Part shown: positions 1-15,200 of the stretch, in pieces
Numbering within the stretch: position 1 is the stretch's first letter
Layout of the letters: each line of letters begins with the position of its first letter
Source: Lepidurus packardi
Lineage: Eukaryota > Arthropoda > Branchiopoda > Notostraca > Triopsidae
DNA length: 64,000 nucleotides
Direction of reading: 5' to 3'
Assembly: GCA_023053545.1 (NCBI GenBank)
Contig: JAKZAN010000039.1
Span: forward strand, 387,001-451,000
Program-made: the position numbers and the translations under genes
The notes under the pieces: model-generated
The model's database searches: none
What the model was told of the DNA's origin: nothing
The model's input: only the letters and a program-made list of their open reading frames with translations

Positions 1-3000
1 TAATTCCTTACGGACTGAATGAATTCCTTACGGACTGAATTAATTTCATACGGACTGAATTAATTCATTACGGACTTAATTAATCCATTACGGACTGAAT
101 TAATTCATTACGGACTGAATTAATTCCTTACGCACTGAACTTATTCCTTACGGACTGAATTAATTCCTTACGGACTGAATTAATTCCTTACGGACTGAAT
201 TAATTCCTTACGGACTGAAATATTTCCTTACGGACTGAATTAATACTTTAGGATTGATTGAATTCGTTTCTTACTGAATTAATTCCTTACGGACTGAATT
301 AATTCCTTACGGACTGAATTAATTCCTTACGGACTGAATTAATTCCTTACGGACTGAATTAATTCCTTACGGACTGAATTAATTCCTTACGGACTGAATT
401 AATTCCTTACGGACTGAATTAATTCGTTACGGACTGAATTAATTCCTTACGGACTGAATTAATTCCTTACGGACTTAATTAAATCCTTACAGATTGAATT
501 AATTCCTTATGGACTTAATTAATTCCGTAAGGTATGAATTAATTAATTACGGACTGAAATAATTCCTTACGGACTGAATTAATTCCTTAATTAATTCCTT
601 ACGGACTGAATTAATTTCATACGGACTGAATTAATTCATTACGGACTTAATTAATCGATTACGGACTGAATTAATTCCTTACGTACTGAACTTATTCCTT
701 ACGGACTGAATTAATTCCTTACGGACTGAATTAATTCCTTACGGACTGAATTAATTCCTTACGGACAGAATTAATTCCTTAATTAATTCCTTACGGACTG
801 AATTAATTTCATACGGACTGAATTAATTCATTACGGACTGAATTAATTCCTTACGGACTGAATTAATACCTTACGGACTGAATTAAATCCTTACGGACTG
901 AATTAATTCCATACGGACTGAATTAATTCATTACGGACTGAATTAATTCCTTACGGACAGAATTAATTCTTTAGGATTGATTGAATTCCTTTCTTACTGA
1001 ATTAATTCCTTACGGACTGAAATATTTCCTTACGGACTGAATTAATTCCTTACGGACTGAATTAATTCCTTACGGACTGAATTAATTCCTTACGGACTGA
1101 ATTAAATCCTTACGGACTGAATTAATTCATTACGGACTTAACTAAATCCTTACAGACTGAATTAATTCATTATGGACTTAATTAATTCATTAAGGAATGA
1201 ATGAATTAATTACGGACTGAAATAATTCCTTACGGACTGAATTAATTCCTTACGGACTGAATTAATTTCATACGAACTGAAGTAATTCATTACGGACTTA
1301 ATTAATCGATTACTAACTGAATTAATTCCTTACGTACTGAACTTATTCCTTACGTACTGAACTAATTCCTTACGGACTGAATTAATTACGTACGGACTTA
1401 ATTAATTCCTTACGGACTTAATTAATTCATTACGGACTGAATTAATTCCTTACGGACTGAACTAATTCCTTACGGACTGAATTAATACCTTACGGACTGA
1501 ATTAAATCCTTTAGGACTGAATTAATTCCTTACGGACTGAATTAATTCCTTAATTAATTCCTTACGGACTGAATTAATTTCATACGGACTGAATTAATTC
1601 CTTACGTACTGAACTTATTCCTTACGGACTGATCCTTTAGGACTGAATTAATACGGACTGAATTAATTCCTTAATTAATTCCTTACGGACTGAATTAATT
1701 TCATACGGACTTGAACTTATTCCTTACGGACTGAATTAATTCCTTACGGACTGAAATAATTCCTTGCGTACTGAATTAATTCCTTACGGACTGAATTAAT
1801 ACCTTATGGACTGAATTAATACCTTACGGACTGAATTAATTCCTTACGGACTGAATTAATTCCTTACGGACTGAATTAATTCCTTACGGACTGAATTAAT
1901 TCCTTACTGACTGAATTAATTCCTTACGGACTGAATTAATTCCTTACGGACTGAATTAATTCCTTACGGTCTGAATTAATTCCTTACGGACTGAATGAAT
2001 TCCTTACGGACTGAATTAATTTCATACGGACTGAATTAATTCATTACGGACTTAATTAATTCATTACGGACTGAATTAATTCATTACGGACTTAACTAAT
2101 TCCTTACGTACTGAACTTATTCCTTACGGACTGAATTAATTCCCTCCGGACTGAATTAATTCCTTACGGACTGAATTAATTCCTTACGGACTGAAATATT
2201 TCCTTACGGACTGAATTAATTCTTTAGGATTGATTGAATTCGTTTCTTACTGAATTAATTCCTTACGGACTGAAATAATTCCTTACTGACTGAGTTAATT
2301 CCTTACGGACTGAATTAATTCATTACGGACTGAATTAATTCCTTACTGACTGAATTAATTCCTTACTGACTGAATTAATTCCTTACGGACTGAATTAATT
2401 CCTTACGGACTGAATTAATTCCTTACGGTCTGATTTAATTCCGTACGGATTTTATTAATTCCTTATGGACTGAATTAATTCCTTACGGACTGAATTAATT
2501 CCTTACGGTCTGAATTATTTCCGCACGGATTTTATTAATTCCTTACGGAATGAATTAATTCATTACGGACTTAATTAATCCATTACGGACTGAATTATTT
2601 CCTTACGTACTGAAGTTATTCCTTACGGACTGAATAGATTCATTACGTACTTAATTAAATCCTTACAGACTAAATTAATTCCTTATGGACTTAATTAATT
2701 CCGTAAGGAATGAATGAATTAATTACGGACTGAAATAATTCCTTACGGACTGAATTAATTCCTTACGGACTGAATTAATTCCTTACGGACTGAATTAATT
2801 CCTTACGGACTTAATTAATTCCTTACGGACTTAATTAATTCCTTTCTTACTGAATTAATTCCTTACGGACTGAATGAATTCCTTACGGACTGAATTAATT
2901 TCATACGGACTGAATTAATTCATTACGGACTTAATTAATCCATTACGGACTGAATTAATTCATTACGGACTGAATTAATTCCTTACGCACTGAACTTATT

Positions 3001-5270
3001 CCTTACGGACTGAATTAATTCCTTACGGACTGAATTAATTCCTTACGGACTGAATTAATTCCTTACGGACTGAAATATTTCCTTACGGACTGAATTAATA
3101 CTTTAGGATTGATTGAATTCGTTTCTTACTGAATTAATTCCTTACGGACTGAATTAATTCCTTACGGACTGAATTAATTCCTTACGGACTGAATTAATTC
3201 CTTACGGACTGAATTAATTCCTTACGGACTGAATTAATTCCTTACGGACTGAATTAATTCCTTACGGACTGAATTAATTCCTTACGGACTGAATTAATTC
3301 GTTACGGACTGAATTAATTCCTTACGGACTGAATTAATTCCTTACGGACTTAATTAAATCCTTACAGATTGAATTAATTCCTAATGGACTTAATTAATTC
3401 CGTAAGGTATGAATTAATTAATTACGGACTGAAATAATTCCTTACGGACTGAATTAATTCCTTAATTAATTCCTTACGGACTGAATTAATTTCATACGGA
3501 CTGAATTAATTCATTACGGACTTAATTAATCGATTACGGACTGAATTAATTCCTTACGTACTGAACTTATTCCTTACGGACTGAATTAATTCCTTACGGA
3601 CTGAATTAATTCCTTACGGACTGAATTAATTCCTTACGGACAGAATTAATTCCTTAATTAATTCCTTACGGACTGAATTAATTTCATACGGACTGAATTA
3701 ATTCATTACGGACTGAATTAATTCCTTACGGACTGAATTAATACCTTACGGACTGAATTAAATCCTTACGGACTGAATTAATTCCATACGGACTGAATTA
3801 ATTCATTACGGACTGAATTAATTCCTTACGGACAGAATTAATTCTTTAGGATTGATTGAATTCCTTTCTTACTGAATTAATTCCTTACGGACTGAAATAT
3901 TTCCTTACGGACTGAATTAATTCCTTACGGACTGAATTAATTCCTTACGGACTGAATTAATTCCTTACGGACTGAATTAAATCCTTACGGACTGAATTAA
4001 TTCATTACGGACTTAACTAAATCCTTACAGACTGAATTAATTCATTATGGACTTAATTAATTCCGTAAGGAATGAATGAATTAATTACGGACTGAAATAA
4101 TTCCTTACGGACTGAATTAATTCCTTACGGACTGAATTAATTTCATACGAACTGAAGTAATTCATTACGGACTTAATTAATCGATTACTAACTGAATTAA
4201 TTCCTTACGTACTGAACTTATTCCTTACGTACTGAACTAATTCCTTACGGACTGAATTAATTACGTACGGACTTAATTAATTCCTTACGGACTTAATTAA
4301 TTCATTACGGACTGAATTAATTCATTACGGACTGAATTAATTCATTACGGACTGAATTAATACCTTACGGACTGAATTAAATCCTTACGGACTGAACTAA
4401 TTCCTTAATTCCTTAGTTAATTCCTTACGGACTGAATTAATTTTATCCGGACTGAATTAATTCATTACGCACTTAATTCTTCCATTACGGAATGAATTGA
4501 TTCCTTAAGGACTGTATTAATTCCTTACGGACTGAATTAATACCTTACGGACTGAATTAAATCCTTACGGACTGAATTAATTCCTTACGGACTGAATTAA
4601 TACCTTACGGACTGAATTAAATCCTTACAGACTGAATTAATTCCTTACGGACTGAATTAATTCCTTACGGACTGAATTAATTCCTTACGGACTGAATTAA
4701 TTCCTTACGGACTGAATTAATTTCATCCGGACTGAATTATTTCCTTACGTATTGAAGTTATTCCTTACGGACTGAATTAATTCCTTACGGACTGAATTAA
4801 TTCCTTACGGACTGAATTAATTCCTTACGGACTTAATTAAATCCTTACAGACTGAATTAATTCCTTATGGACTTAATTAATTCCGTAAGGTATGAATTAA
4901 TTAATTACGGACTGAAATAATTCCTTACGGACTGAATTAATTCCTTAATTAATTCCTTACGGACTGAATTAATTTCATACGGACTGAATTAATTCATTAC
5001 GGACTTAATTAATCGATTACGGACTGAATTAATTCCTTACGGACTGAATTAATTCCTTACGGACAGAATTAATTCCTTAATTAATTCCTTACGGACTGAA
5101 TTAATTTCATACGGACTGAATTAATTCATTACGGACTGAATTAATTCCTTACGGACTGAATTAATACCTTACGGACTGAATTAAATCCTTACGGACTGAA
5201 TTAATTCCATACGGACTGAATTAATTCATTACGGACTGAATTAATTCCTTACGGACAGAATTAATTCTTT
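1..5270 (+). repeat. Higher-order repeat, 2.86-2.88 kb and 1.42 kb periods
   Basis: Diagnostic variants recur in the same order. CGCACTGAAC lies at 131 and 2987 (2856 bp apart). AATTCGTTTC lies at 261 and 3116 (2855 bp). TACTAACTGA lies at 1311 and 4186 (2875 bp), then 5609 (1423 bp). CTTTAGGATTG preceded by a GGACAG monomer lies at 969, 3844 and 5267 (2875 and 1423 bp). The 20-bp change in spacing between early and late markers is one monomer gained or lost. This is a long segmental tandem copy inside the satellite with a nested 1.4-kb period. Confidence 0.85.
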
Positions 5271-8200
5271 AGGATTGATTGAATTCCTTTCTTACTGAAT
5301 TAATTCCTTACGGACTGAAATATTTCCTTACGGACTGAATTAATTCCTTACGGACTGAATTAATTCCTTACGGACTGAATTAATTCCTTACGGACTGAAT
5401 TAAATCCTTACGGACTGAATTAATTCATTACGGACTTAACTAAATCCTTACAGACTGAATTAATTCATTATGGACTTAATTAATTCCGTAAGGAATGAAT
5501 GAATTAATTACGGACTGAAATAATTCCTTACGGACTGAATTAATTCCTTACGGACTGAATTAATTTCATACGAACTGAATTAATTCATTACGGACTTAAT
5601 TAATCGATTACTAACTGAATTAATTCCTTACGTACTGAACCTATTCCTTACGGACTGAACTAATTCCTTACGGACTGAATTAATTACGTACGGACTTAAT
5701 TAATTCCTTACGGACTTAATTAATTCATTACGGACTGAATTAATTCATTACGGACTGAATTAATACCTTACGGACTGAATTAAATCCTTACGGACTGAAC
5801 TAATTCCTTAATTCCTTAATTAATTCCTTACGGACTGAATTAATTTTATCCGGACTGAATTAATTCATTACGCACTTAATTCTTCCATTACGGAATGAAT
5901 TAATTCCTTAAGGACTGTATTAATTCCTTACGGACTGAATTAATACCTTACGGACTGAATTAAATCCTTACGGACTGAATTAATTCCTTACGGACTGAAT
6001 TAATACCTTACGGACTGAATTAAATCCTTACAGACTGAATTAATTCCTTACGGACTGAATTAATTCCTTACGGACTGAATTAGTTCCTTACGGACTGAAT
6101 TAATTCCTTACGGACTGAATTAATTTCATCCGGACTGAATTATTTCCTTACGTATTGAAGTTATTCCTTACGGACTGAATTAATTCCTTACGGACTGAAT
6201 TAATTCCTTACGGACTGAATTAATTCCTTACGGACTGAATTAAGTCCTTACGGAACTAATTAATTCCTTACGGACGGAATTAATTCTTTACGGACTTAAT
6301 TAATTCCTTACGGATTTAATTAATTCCTTACGGACTGAATTAATTCCTTACGGACTGAATTAATTCATTACGGACTGAATTTATTCCTTACGGACTGAAT
6401 TATTTCCTTACGGACTGAATTAATTCTTTAGGATTGATTGAATTCCTTTCTTACTGAAAAAATTCCTTACGGACTGAATTAATTTCTTAATTAATTCCTT
6501 ACGGACTGAATTAATTTCATACGGACTGAATTAATTCATTACGGACTTTATTAATCCATTACGGACTGAATTAATTCCTTACGGACTGAATTAATTCCTT
6601 ACGGACTGAATTAATTCCTTACGAAACTAATTAATTCCTTACGGACGGAATTAATTCTTTACGGACTTAATTAATTCCTTACGTACTTAATTAATTCCTT
6701 ACGGTCTGAATTAATTCCGTACGGATTTAATTAATTCCTTACGGACTGAATTAATTCCTTACGGACTGAATTAATTCATTACGGACTGAATTTATTCCTT
6801 ACGGACTGAATTATTTCCTTACGGACTGAATTAATTCTTTAGGATTGATTGAATTCCTTTCTTACTGAAAAAATTCCTTACGGACTGAATTAATTTCTTA
6901 ATTAATTCCTTACGGACTGAATTAATTTCATACGGACTGAATTAATTCATTACGGACTTTATTAATCCATTACGGACCGAATTAATTCCTTACGGACTGA
7001 ATTAGTTCCTTACGGACTGAATTAATTCTATAGGATTGATTGAATTCCTTTCTTACTGAATTAATTCCTTACGGACTGAATGAATTCCTTACGGACTGAA
7101 TTAATTTCATACGGACTGAATTAATACCTTACGAACTGAATTAATTTCATCAGGAATGAATTAATTCATTAAGCACTTAATTAATCCATTACGGACTGAG
7201 TTATTTCCTTACGTATTGAAGTTATTTCTTACGGACTGAATTAATTCCTTACGGACTGAATTAATACCTTACGGACTGAATTAAATCCTTACGGACTAAA
7301 TTAATTCCTTACGGACTTAATTAATTCCTTACGGACTGAATTAATTCATTACGGACTGAATTAATTCCTTACGGACTGAATTAATTCCTTACGGACCTAA
7401 TTAATTCCTTACGGACGGAATTAATTCTTTACGGACTTAATTAATTCCTTACGAACTTAATTAATTACTTACGTACTTAATTAATTCCTTACGGTCTGAA
7501 TTAATTCCGTACGGATTTAATTAATTCCTTACGGTCTGAATTAATTCCTTACGGACTGAATTAATTCATTATGGACTTAATTAATTCCGTAAGGAATGAA
7601 TGAATTAATTACGGACTGAAATAATTCCTTACGGACTAAATTAATTCCTTACGAACTGAATTAATTCCTTACGGACTTAATTAATTCCTTACGGACTGAA
7701 TTAATTCCTTACGGACTGTATTAATTCCTTACGGACTGAATTAGTACCTTATGGACTGAATTAATTCTTTAGGATTGATTGAATTCCTTTCTTACTGAAT
7801 TAATTCCTTACGGACTGAATGAATTCCTTACGGACTGAATTAATTTCATACTCACTGAATTAATACCTTACGGACTGAATTAATTCCTTACGGACTGAAT
7901 TAATTCCTTAATTCCTTAATTAATTCCTTACGGACTGAATTAATTTCATCCGGACTGAATTAATTCATTACGCACTTAATTAATCCATTACGGACTGAAT
8001 TATTTCCTTACGTATTGAAGTTATTCCTTACGGACTTAATTAATTCCTTACGGACTGATTTAAATCCATACGGACTTAGTTAATTCCTTACGGACTTAAT
8101 TAATTCTTTACGGACTGAATTAATTCATTATGGACTGAATTAATTCCTTACGAACTTAATTAATTCCTTACGAAATGAATTAATTAGTTACGGACTGAAT

Positions 8201-9716
8201 TAATTTCTTACGGACTGAATCAATTCATTACAGACTTAATTTATCCATTACGGACTTAATTAATTCATTACGGACTTAATTAATTCCTTACGGACTGAAC
8301 TAATTCCTTACGGACTGAATTAATTCCTTACGGAATGAATTATTTTCTTACGGACTGAATTAATTCTTTAGGATTGATTGAATTCCTTTCTTACTGAATT
8401 AATTCATTACGGACTTAATTAATCCATTACGGACTGAATTAATTCATTACGGACTTAATTAATCCATTACGGACTGAATTATTTCCTTACGTACTGAAGT
8501 TATTCCTTACGGACTGAATTAATTCGTTACGGACTGAATTAATTCCTTACGGACTGAATTAATTCCTTAATTCCTTAATTAATTCCTTACGGACTGAATT
8601 AATTTCATCCGGACTGAATTATTTCCTTACGGGCTGAATTAATTCCTTACGGACCTAATTAATTCCTTACGGACGGAATTAATTCTTTACGGACTTAATT
8701 AATTCCTCACGAACTTAATTAATTCCTTACGTACTTAATTAATTCCTTACGGTCTGAATTAATTCCGTACGGATTTAATTAATTCCTTACGGACTGAATT
8801 AATTCCTTACATACTGAATTAATCCATTATGGATTTAATTAATTCCGTAAGGAATGAATGAATTAATTACGGACTGAAATAATTCCTTACGGACTAAATT
8901 AATTCCTTACGAACTGAATTAATTCCTTACGGACTGAATTAATTCCTTACGGACTGAATTAATTCCTTACGGACTGAATTATTTCCTTACGGACTGAATT
9001 AATTCTTTAGGATTGATTGAATTCCTTTCTTACTGAAAAAATTCCTTACGGACTGAATTAATTCCTTAATTAATTCCTTACGGACTGAATTAATTTCATA
9101 CGGACTGAATTAATTCATTACGGACTTAATTAATCCATTACGGACTGAATTAATTCCTTACGGAATTAATTAATTCCTTACGGACTGAATTAATTCCTTA
9201 CGGACTGAATTAATTCCTTACGGACTGAATTAGTTCCTTACGGACTGAATTAATTCTTTAGGATTGATTGAATTTCTTTTCTTACTGAATTAATTCCTTA
9301 CGGACTGAATGAATTCCTTACGGACTGAATTAATTTCATACGGACTGAATTAATACCTTACGGACTGAATTAAATCCTTACGGACTGAATTAATACCTTA
9401 CGGACTGAATTAAATCCTTACAGACTGAATTAATTCCTTACGGACTGAACTAATTCCTTAATTCCTTAATTAATTCCTTACGGACTGAATTAATTTCATC
9501 CGGACTGAATTAATTAATTAAGCACTTAATTCTTCCATTACGGACTGAATTAATTCCTTAAGGACTGTATTAATTCCTTACGGACTGAATTAATACCTTA
9601 CGGACTGAATTAAATCCTTACGGACTGAATTAATTCCTTACGGACTGAATTAATACCTTACGGACTGAATTAAATCCTTACAGACTGAATTAATTCCTTA
9701 CGGACTGAATTAATTC

Positions 9717-12700
9717 TTTAGGATTGATTGAATTCCTTTCTTACTGAATTAATTCCTTACGGACTGAATGAATTCCTTACGGACTGAATTAATTTCATAC
9801 TCACTGAATTAATACCTTACGGACTGAATTAATTCCTTACGGACTGAATTAATTCCTTAATTCCTTAATTAATTCCTTACGGACTGAATTAATTTCATCC
9901 GGAATGAATTAATTCATTACGCACTTAATTAATCCATTACGGACTGAATTATTTCCTTTCGTATTGAAGTTATTCCTTTCGGACTTAATTAATTCCTTAC
10001 GGACTGATTTAAATCCATACGGACTTAGTTAATTCCTTACGGACTTAATTAATTCTTTACGGACTGAATTAATTCATTATGGACTGAATTAATTCCTTAC
10101 GAACTTAATTAATTCCTTACGAAATCGAATTAATTAGTTACGGACTGAATTAATTTCTTACGGACTGAATCAATTCATTACGGACTTAATTAATCCATTA
10201 CGGACTGAATTAATTCATTACGGACTTTATTAATCCATTACGGACTGAATTATTTCTTTACGTACTGAAGTTATTCCTTACGGACTGAATTAATTCGTTA
10301 CGGACTGAATTAATTCCTTACGGACTGAATTAATTCCTTACGGACTGAATTAATTCCTTAATTCCTTAATTAATTCCTTACGGACTGAATTAATTTCATC
10401 CGGACTGAATTATTTCCTTACGGGCTGAATTAATTCCTTACGGACCTAATTAATTCCTTACGGACGGAATTAATTATTTACGGACTTAATTAATTCCTCA
10501 CGAACTTAATTAATTCCTTACGTACTTAATTAATTCCTTACGGTCTGAATTAATTCCGTACGGATTTAATTAATTCCTTACGGACTGAATTAATCCATTA
10601 TGGACTTAATTAATTCCGTAAGGAATGAATGAATTAATTACGGACTGAAATAATTCCTTACGGACTAAATTAATTCCTTACGAACTGAATTAATTCCTTA
10701 CGGTCTGAATTAATTCCGTACGGATTTAATTAATTCCTTACGGACTGAATTAATCCATTATGGACTTAATTAATTCCGTAAGGAATGAATGAATTAATTA
10801 CGGACTGAAATAATTCCTTACGGACTAAATTAATTCCTTACGGACTGAATTAATTCCTTACGGACTGAATTATTTCCTTACGGACTGAATTAATTCTTTA
10901 GGATTGATTGAATTCCTTTCTTACTGAAAAAATTCCTTACGGACTGAATTAATTCCTTAATTAATTCCTTACGGACTGAATTAATTCCTTAATTAATTCC
11001 TTACGGACTGAATTAATTTCATACGGACTGAATTAATTCATTACGGACTTAATTAATCCATTACGGACTGAATTAATTCCTTTTTGACTTAATTAATTCC
11101 TTACGGACTGAATTAATTCCTTACGGACTGAATTAATTCCTTACGGACTGAATTAGTTCCTTACGGACTGAATTAATTCTTTAGGATTGATTGAATTCCT
11201 TTCTTACTGAATTAATTCCTTACGGACTGAATGAATTCCTTACGGACTGAATTAATTTCATACGGACTGAATTAATACCTTACGGACTGAATTAAATCCT
11301 TACAGACTGAATTAATTCCTTACGGACTGAACTAATTCCTTAATTCCTTAATTAATTCCTTACGGACTGAATTAATTTCATCCGGACTTAATTAATTCAT
11401 TACGCACTTAATTCTTCCATTACGGACTGAATTAATTCCTTAAGGACTGTATTAATTCCTTACGGACTGAATTAATTCCTTACGGACTGAATTAATACCT
11501 TACGGACTGAATTAAATCCTTACAGACTGAATTAATTCCTTACGGACTGAATTAATTCCTTACGGACTGAATTAATTCCTTACGGACTGAATTAATTCCT
11601 TACGGACTGAATTAATTTCATCCGGATGAATTATTTCCTTACGTATTGAAGTTATTCCTTACGTACTGAATTAATAAGTTACGGACTGAATTAAATCCTT
11701 ACGGACTGAATTAATACCTTACGGACTGAATTAAATCCTTACAGACTGAATTAATTCCTTACGGACTGAATTAATTCTTTAGGATTGATTGAATTCCTTT
11801 CTTACTGAATTAATTCCTTACGGACTGAATGAATTCCTTACGGACTGAATTAATTTCATACTCACTGAATTAATACCTTACGGACTGAATTAATTCCTTA
11901 CGGACTGAATTAATTCCTTAATTCCTTAATTAATTCCTTACGGACTGAATTAATTTCATCCGGACTGAATTAATTCATTACGCACTTAATTAATCCATTA
12001 CGGACTGAATTATTTCCTTACGTATTGAAGTTATTCCTTACGGACTGATTTAAATCCATACGGACTTAGTTAATTCCTTACGGACTTAATTAATTCTTTA
12101 CGGACTGAATTAATTCATTATGGACTGAATTAATTCCTTACGAACTTAATTAATTCCTTACGAAATGAATTAATTAGTTACGGACTGAATTAATTTCTTA
12201 CGGACTGAATCAATTCATTACGGACTTAATTAATCCATTACGGACTGAATTAATTCATTACGGACTTTATTAATCCATTACGGACTGAATTATTTCTTTA
12301 CGTACTGAAGTTATTCCTTACGGACTGAATTAATTCGTTACGGACTGAATTAATTCCTTACGGACTGAATTAATTCCTTACGGACTGAATTAATTCCTTA
12401 ATTCCTTAATTAATTCCTTACGGACTGAATTAATTTCATCCGGACTGAATTATTTCCTTACGGGCTGAATTAATTCCTTACGGACCTAATTAATTCCTTA
12501 CGGACGGAATTAATTCTTTACGGACTTAATTAATTCCTCACGAACTTAATTAATTCCTTACGTACTTAATTAATTCCTTACGGTCTGAATTAATTCCGTA
12601 CGGATTTAATTAATTCCTTACGGACTGAATTAATCCATTATGGACTTAATTAATTCCGTAAGGAATTAATGAATTAATTACGGACTGAAATAATTCCTTA

Positions 12701-13800
12701 CGGACTAAATTAATTCCTTACGAACTGAATTAATTCCTTACGGTCTGAATTAATTCCGTACGGATTTAATTAATTCCTTACGGACTGAATTAATCCATTA
12801 TGGACTTAATTAATTCAGTAAGGAATGAATGAATTAATTACGGACTGAAATAATTCCTTACGGACTAAATTAATTCCTTACGAACTGAATTAATTCCTTA
12901 CGGACTGAATTAATTCCTTACGGACTGAATTAATTCCTTACGGACTGAATTATTTCCTTACGGACTGAATTAATTCTTTAGGATTGATTGAATTCCTTTC
13001 TTACTGAAAAAATTCCTTACGGACTGAATTAATTCCTTAATTAATTCCTTACGGACTGAATTAATTCCTTAATTAATTCCTTACGGACTGAATTAATTTC
13101 ATACGGACTGAATTAATTCATTACGGACTTAATTAATCCATTACGGACTGAATTAATTCCTTTTTGACTTAATTAATTCCTTACGGACTGAATTAATTCC
13201 TTACGGACTGAATTAATTCCTTACGGACTGAATTAGTTCCTTACGGACTGAATTAATTCTTTAGGATTGATTGAATTCCTTTCTTACTGAATTAATTCCT
13301 TACGGACTGAATGAATTCCTTACGGACTGAATTAATTTCATACGGACTGAATTAATACCTTACGGACTGAATTAAATCCTTACAGACTGAATTAATTCCT
13401 TACGGACTGAACTAATTCCTTAATTCCTTAATTAATTCCTTACGGACTGAATTAATTTCATCCGGACTTAATTAATTCATTACGCACTTAATTCTTCCAT
13501 TACGGACTGAATTAATTCCTTAAGGACTGTATTAATTCCTTACGGACTGAATTAATTCCTTACGGACTGAATTAATACCTTACGGACTGAATTAAATCCT
13601 TACAGACTGAATTAATTCCTTACGGACTGAATTAATTCCTTACGGACTGAATTAATTCCTTACGGACTGAATTAATTCCTTACGGACTGAATTAATTTCA
13701 TCCGGATGAATTATTTCCTTACGTATTGAAGTTATTCCTTACGGACTGAATTAATTCCTTACGCACTGAATTAATTCCTTACGGACTGAATTAATAAGTT
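9717..13800 (+). repeat. Higher-order repeat, about 2.08 kb, two copies
   Basis: Rare variants recur 2080 bp apart: the CCTTTTTGAC monomer (T-run at 11081 and 13161) and the one-base-short TCCGGATGAA monomer (11621 and 13701). The TTAATAAGTT monomer lies at 11671 and 13791, 2120 bp apart, because the second copy has two extra monomers. CATACTCACT lies at 9796 and 11858 (2062 bp). The two copies are therefore close but carry small indels. Boundaries are approximate. Confidence 0.8.
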
Positions 13801-15089
13801 ACGGACTGAATTAAATCCTTACGGACTGAATTAATTCCTTACGGACTTAATTAATTCCTTACGGACTGAATTAATTCATTACGGACTGAATTAATTCCTT
13901 ACGGACTGAATTAATTCCTTACGGAACTAATTAATTCCTTACGGACGGAATTAATTCTTTACGGACTTAATTAATTCCTTACGTACTTAATTAATTCCTT
14001 ACGGTCTGAATTAATTCCGTACGGATTTAATTAATTCCTTACGGACTGAATTAATTCCTTACGGACTGAATTAATTCATTACGGACTGAATTTATTCCTT
14101 ACGGACTGAATTATTTCCTTACGGACTGAATTAATTCTTTAGGATTGATTGAATTCCTTTCTTACTGAAAAAATTCCTTACGGACTGAATTAATTTCTTA
14201 ATTAATTCCTTACGGACTGAATTAATTTCATACGGACTGAATTAATTCATTACGGACTTTATTAATCCATTACGGACTGAATTAATTCCTTACGGACTGA
14301 ATTAGTTCCTTGCGGACTGAATTAATTCTATAGGATTGATTGAATTCCTTTCTTACTGAATTAATTCCTTACGGACTGAATGAATTCCTTACGGACTGAA
14401 TTAATTTCATACGGACTGAATTAATACCTTACGAACTGAATTAATTTCATCCGGAATGAATTAATTCATTAAGCACTTAATTAATCCATTACGGACTGAG
14501 TTATTTCCTTACGTATTGAAGTTATTTCTTACGGACTGAATTAATTCCTTACGGACTGAATTAATACCTTACGGACTGAATTAAATCCTTACGGACTAAA
14601 TTAATTCCTTACGGACTTAATTAATTCCTTACGGACTGAATTAATTCATTACGGACTGAATTAATTCCTTACGGACTGAATTAATTCCTTACGGACCTAA
14701 TTAATTCCTTACGGACGGAATTAATTCTTTACGGACTTAATTAATTCCTTACGAACTTAATTAATTCCTTACGTACTTAATTAATTCCTTACGGTCTGAA
14801 TTAATTCCGTACGGATTTAATTAATTCCTTACGGTCTGAATTAATTCCTTACGGACTGAATTAATTCATTATGGACTTAATTAATTCCGTAAGGATTGAA
14901 TGAATTAATTACGGACTGAAATAATTCCTTACGGACTAAATTAATTCCTTACGAACTGAATTAATTCCTTACGGACTTAATTAATTCCTTACGGACTGAA
15001 TTAATTCCTTACGGACTGTATTAATTCCTTACGGACTGAATTAGTACCTTTCGGACTGAATTAATTCTTTAGGATTGATTGAATTCCTT

Positions 15090-15101
15090 TCTTAGTGAAT
15101 T
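15090..15101. repeat. Left target-site duplication of the retrotransposon
   Basis: TCTTAGTGAATT here matches TCTTACTGAATT at 20074-20085 except for one base (G at 15095, C at 20079). Uninterrupted copies of the same satellite stretch elsewhere, for example near 7785 and 22380, have C at that position, so the left copy carries the change. The last T cannot be separated from the adjoining T-run. Confidence 0.85.
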
Positions 15102-15118
15102 TTTTTTTTTTTTTTTTT
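15101..15118 (-). other. Poly(A) tail of the retrotransposon
   Basis: Eighteen T on the + strand, an A-tail in element sense, directly abutting the left target-site duplication. It marks the 3' end of the element and the point where cDNA synthesis was primed from the nicked + strand. One or more T may belong to the target. Confidence 0.92.
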
Positions 15119-15131
15119 AATTTAACAGGCG

Positions 15132-15145
15132 TAGGCTCGCGCCTA
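15132..15145 (-). promoter_or_regulatory. 3'-terminal hairpin with GCGA tetraloop
   Basis: In element sense, TAGGC-GCGA-GCCTA: a perfect 5-bp stem closed by a GNRA-class tetraloop, 13 nt before the poly(A) tail. Small 3'-terminal stem-loops are recognition signals for the reverse transcriptase in several LINE families; that role here is inferred. Confidence 0.6.
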
Positions 15146-15156
15146 TTGCCTCAAAC

Positions 15157-15162
15157 TTTATT
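15157..15162 (-). terminator. AATAAA polyadenylation signal
   Basis: AATAAA in element sense, 38 nt upstream of the poly(A) tail. The spacing is somewhat longer than the usual 10-30 nt, but the hairpin at 15132-15145 lies in between and could shorten the effective distance. Confidence 0.6.
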
Positions 15163-15200
15163 AAATAAGCCTTCTGTACATTGTCAATAATTTTAAAAAT

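Larger units (their letters stand above)
1..15100 (+). repeat. 20-bp satellite array, left block
   Basis: Head-to-tail tandem copies of the monomer AATTAATTCCTTACGGACTG, all in one orientation. The array begins before base 1. Most copies match the consensus or differ at one or two positions. Recurring variants are CATTACGG, CCTTACAG, CATTATGG, CCTTACGTACTGAA, TTTCATACGG, TTTCATCCGG and GGACTTAATT. Short partial monomers such as AATTCCTTAATTAATTCC recur at set places. No gene-like stretch is present: repeated copies of the consensus stop all reading frames on both strands within about 60 bp. Each monomer normally carries one CpG (ACGG). Chromosomal role (pericentromeric, subtelomeric or other) cannot be read from the sequence. 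Confidence 0.98.

Noticed and set aside
15069-15073. Insect telomeric TTAGG as target, as for TRAS and SART elements
   Set aside because: TTAGG occurs once within a variant monomer about 20 bp from the insertion and is not tandem.
1-15100. CRISPR-like direct repeats
   Set aside because: Repeats are contiguous 20-bp monomers with no unique spacers, and the window carries a eukaryotic LINE.
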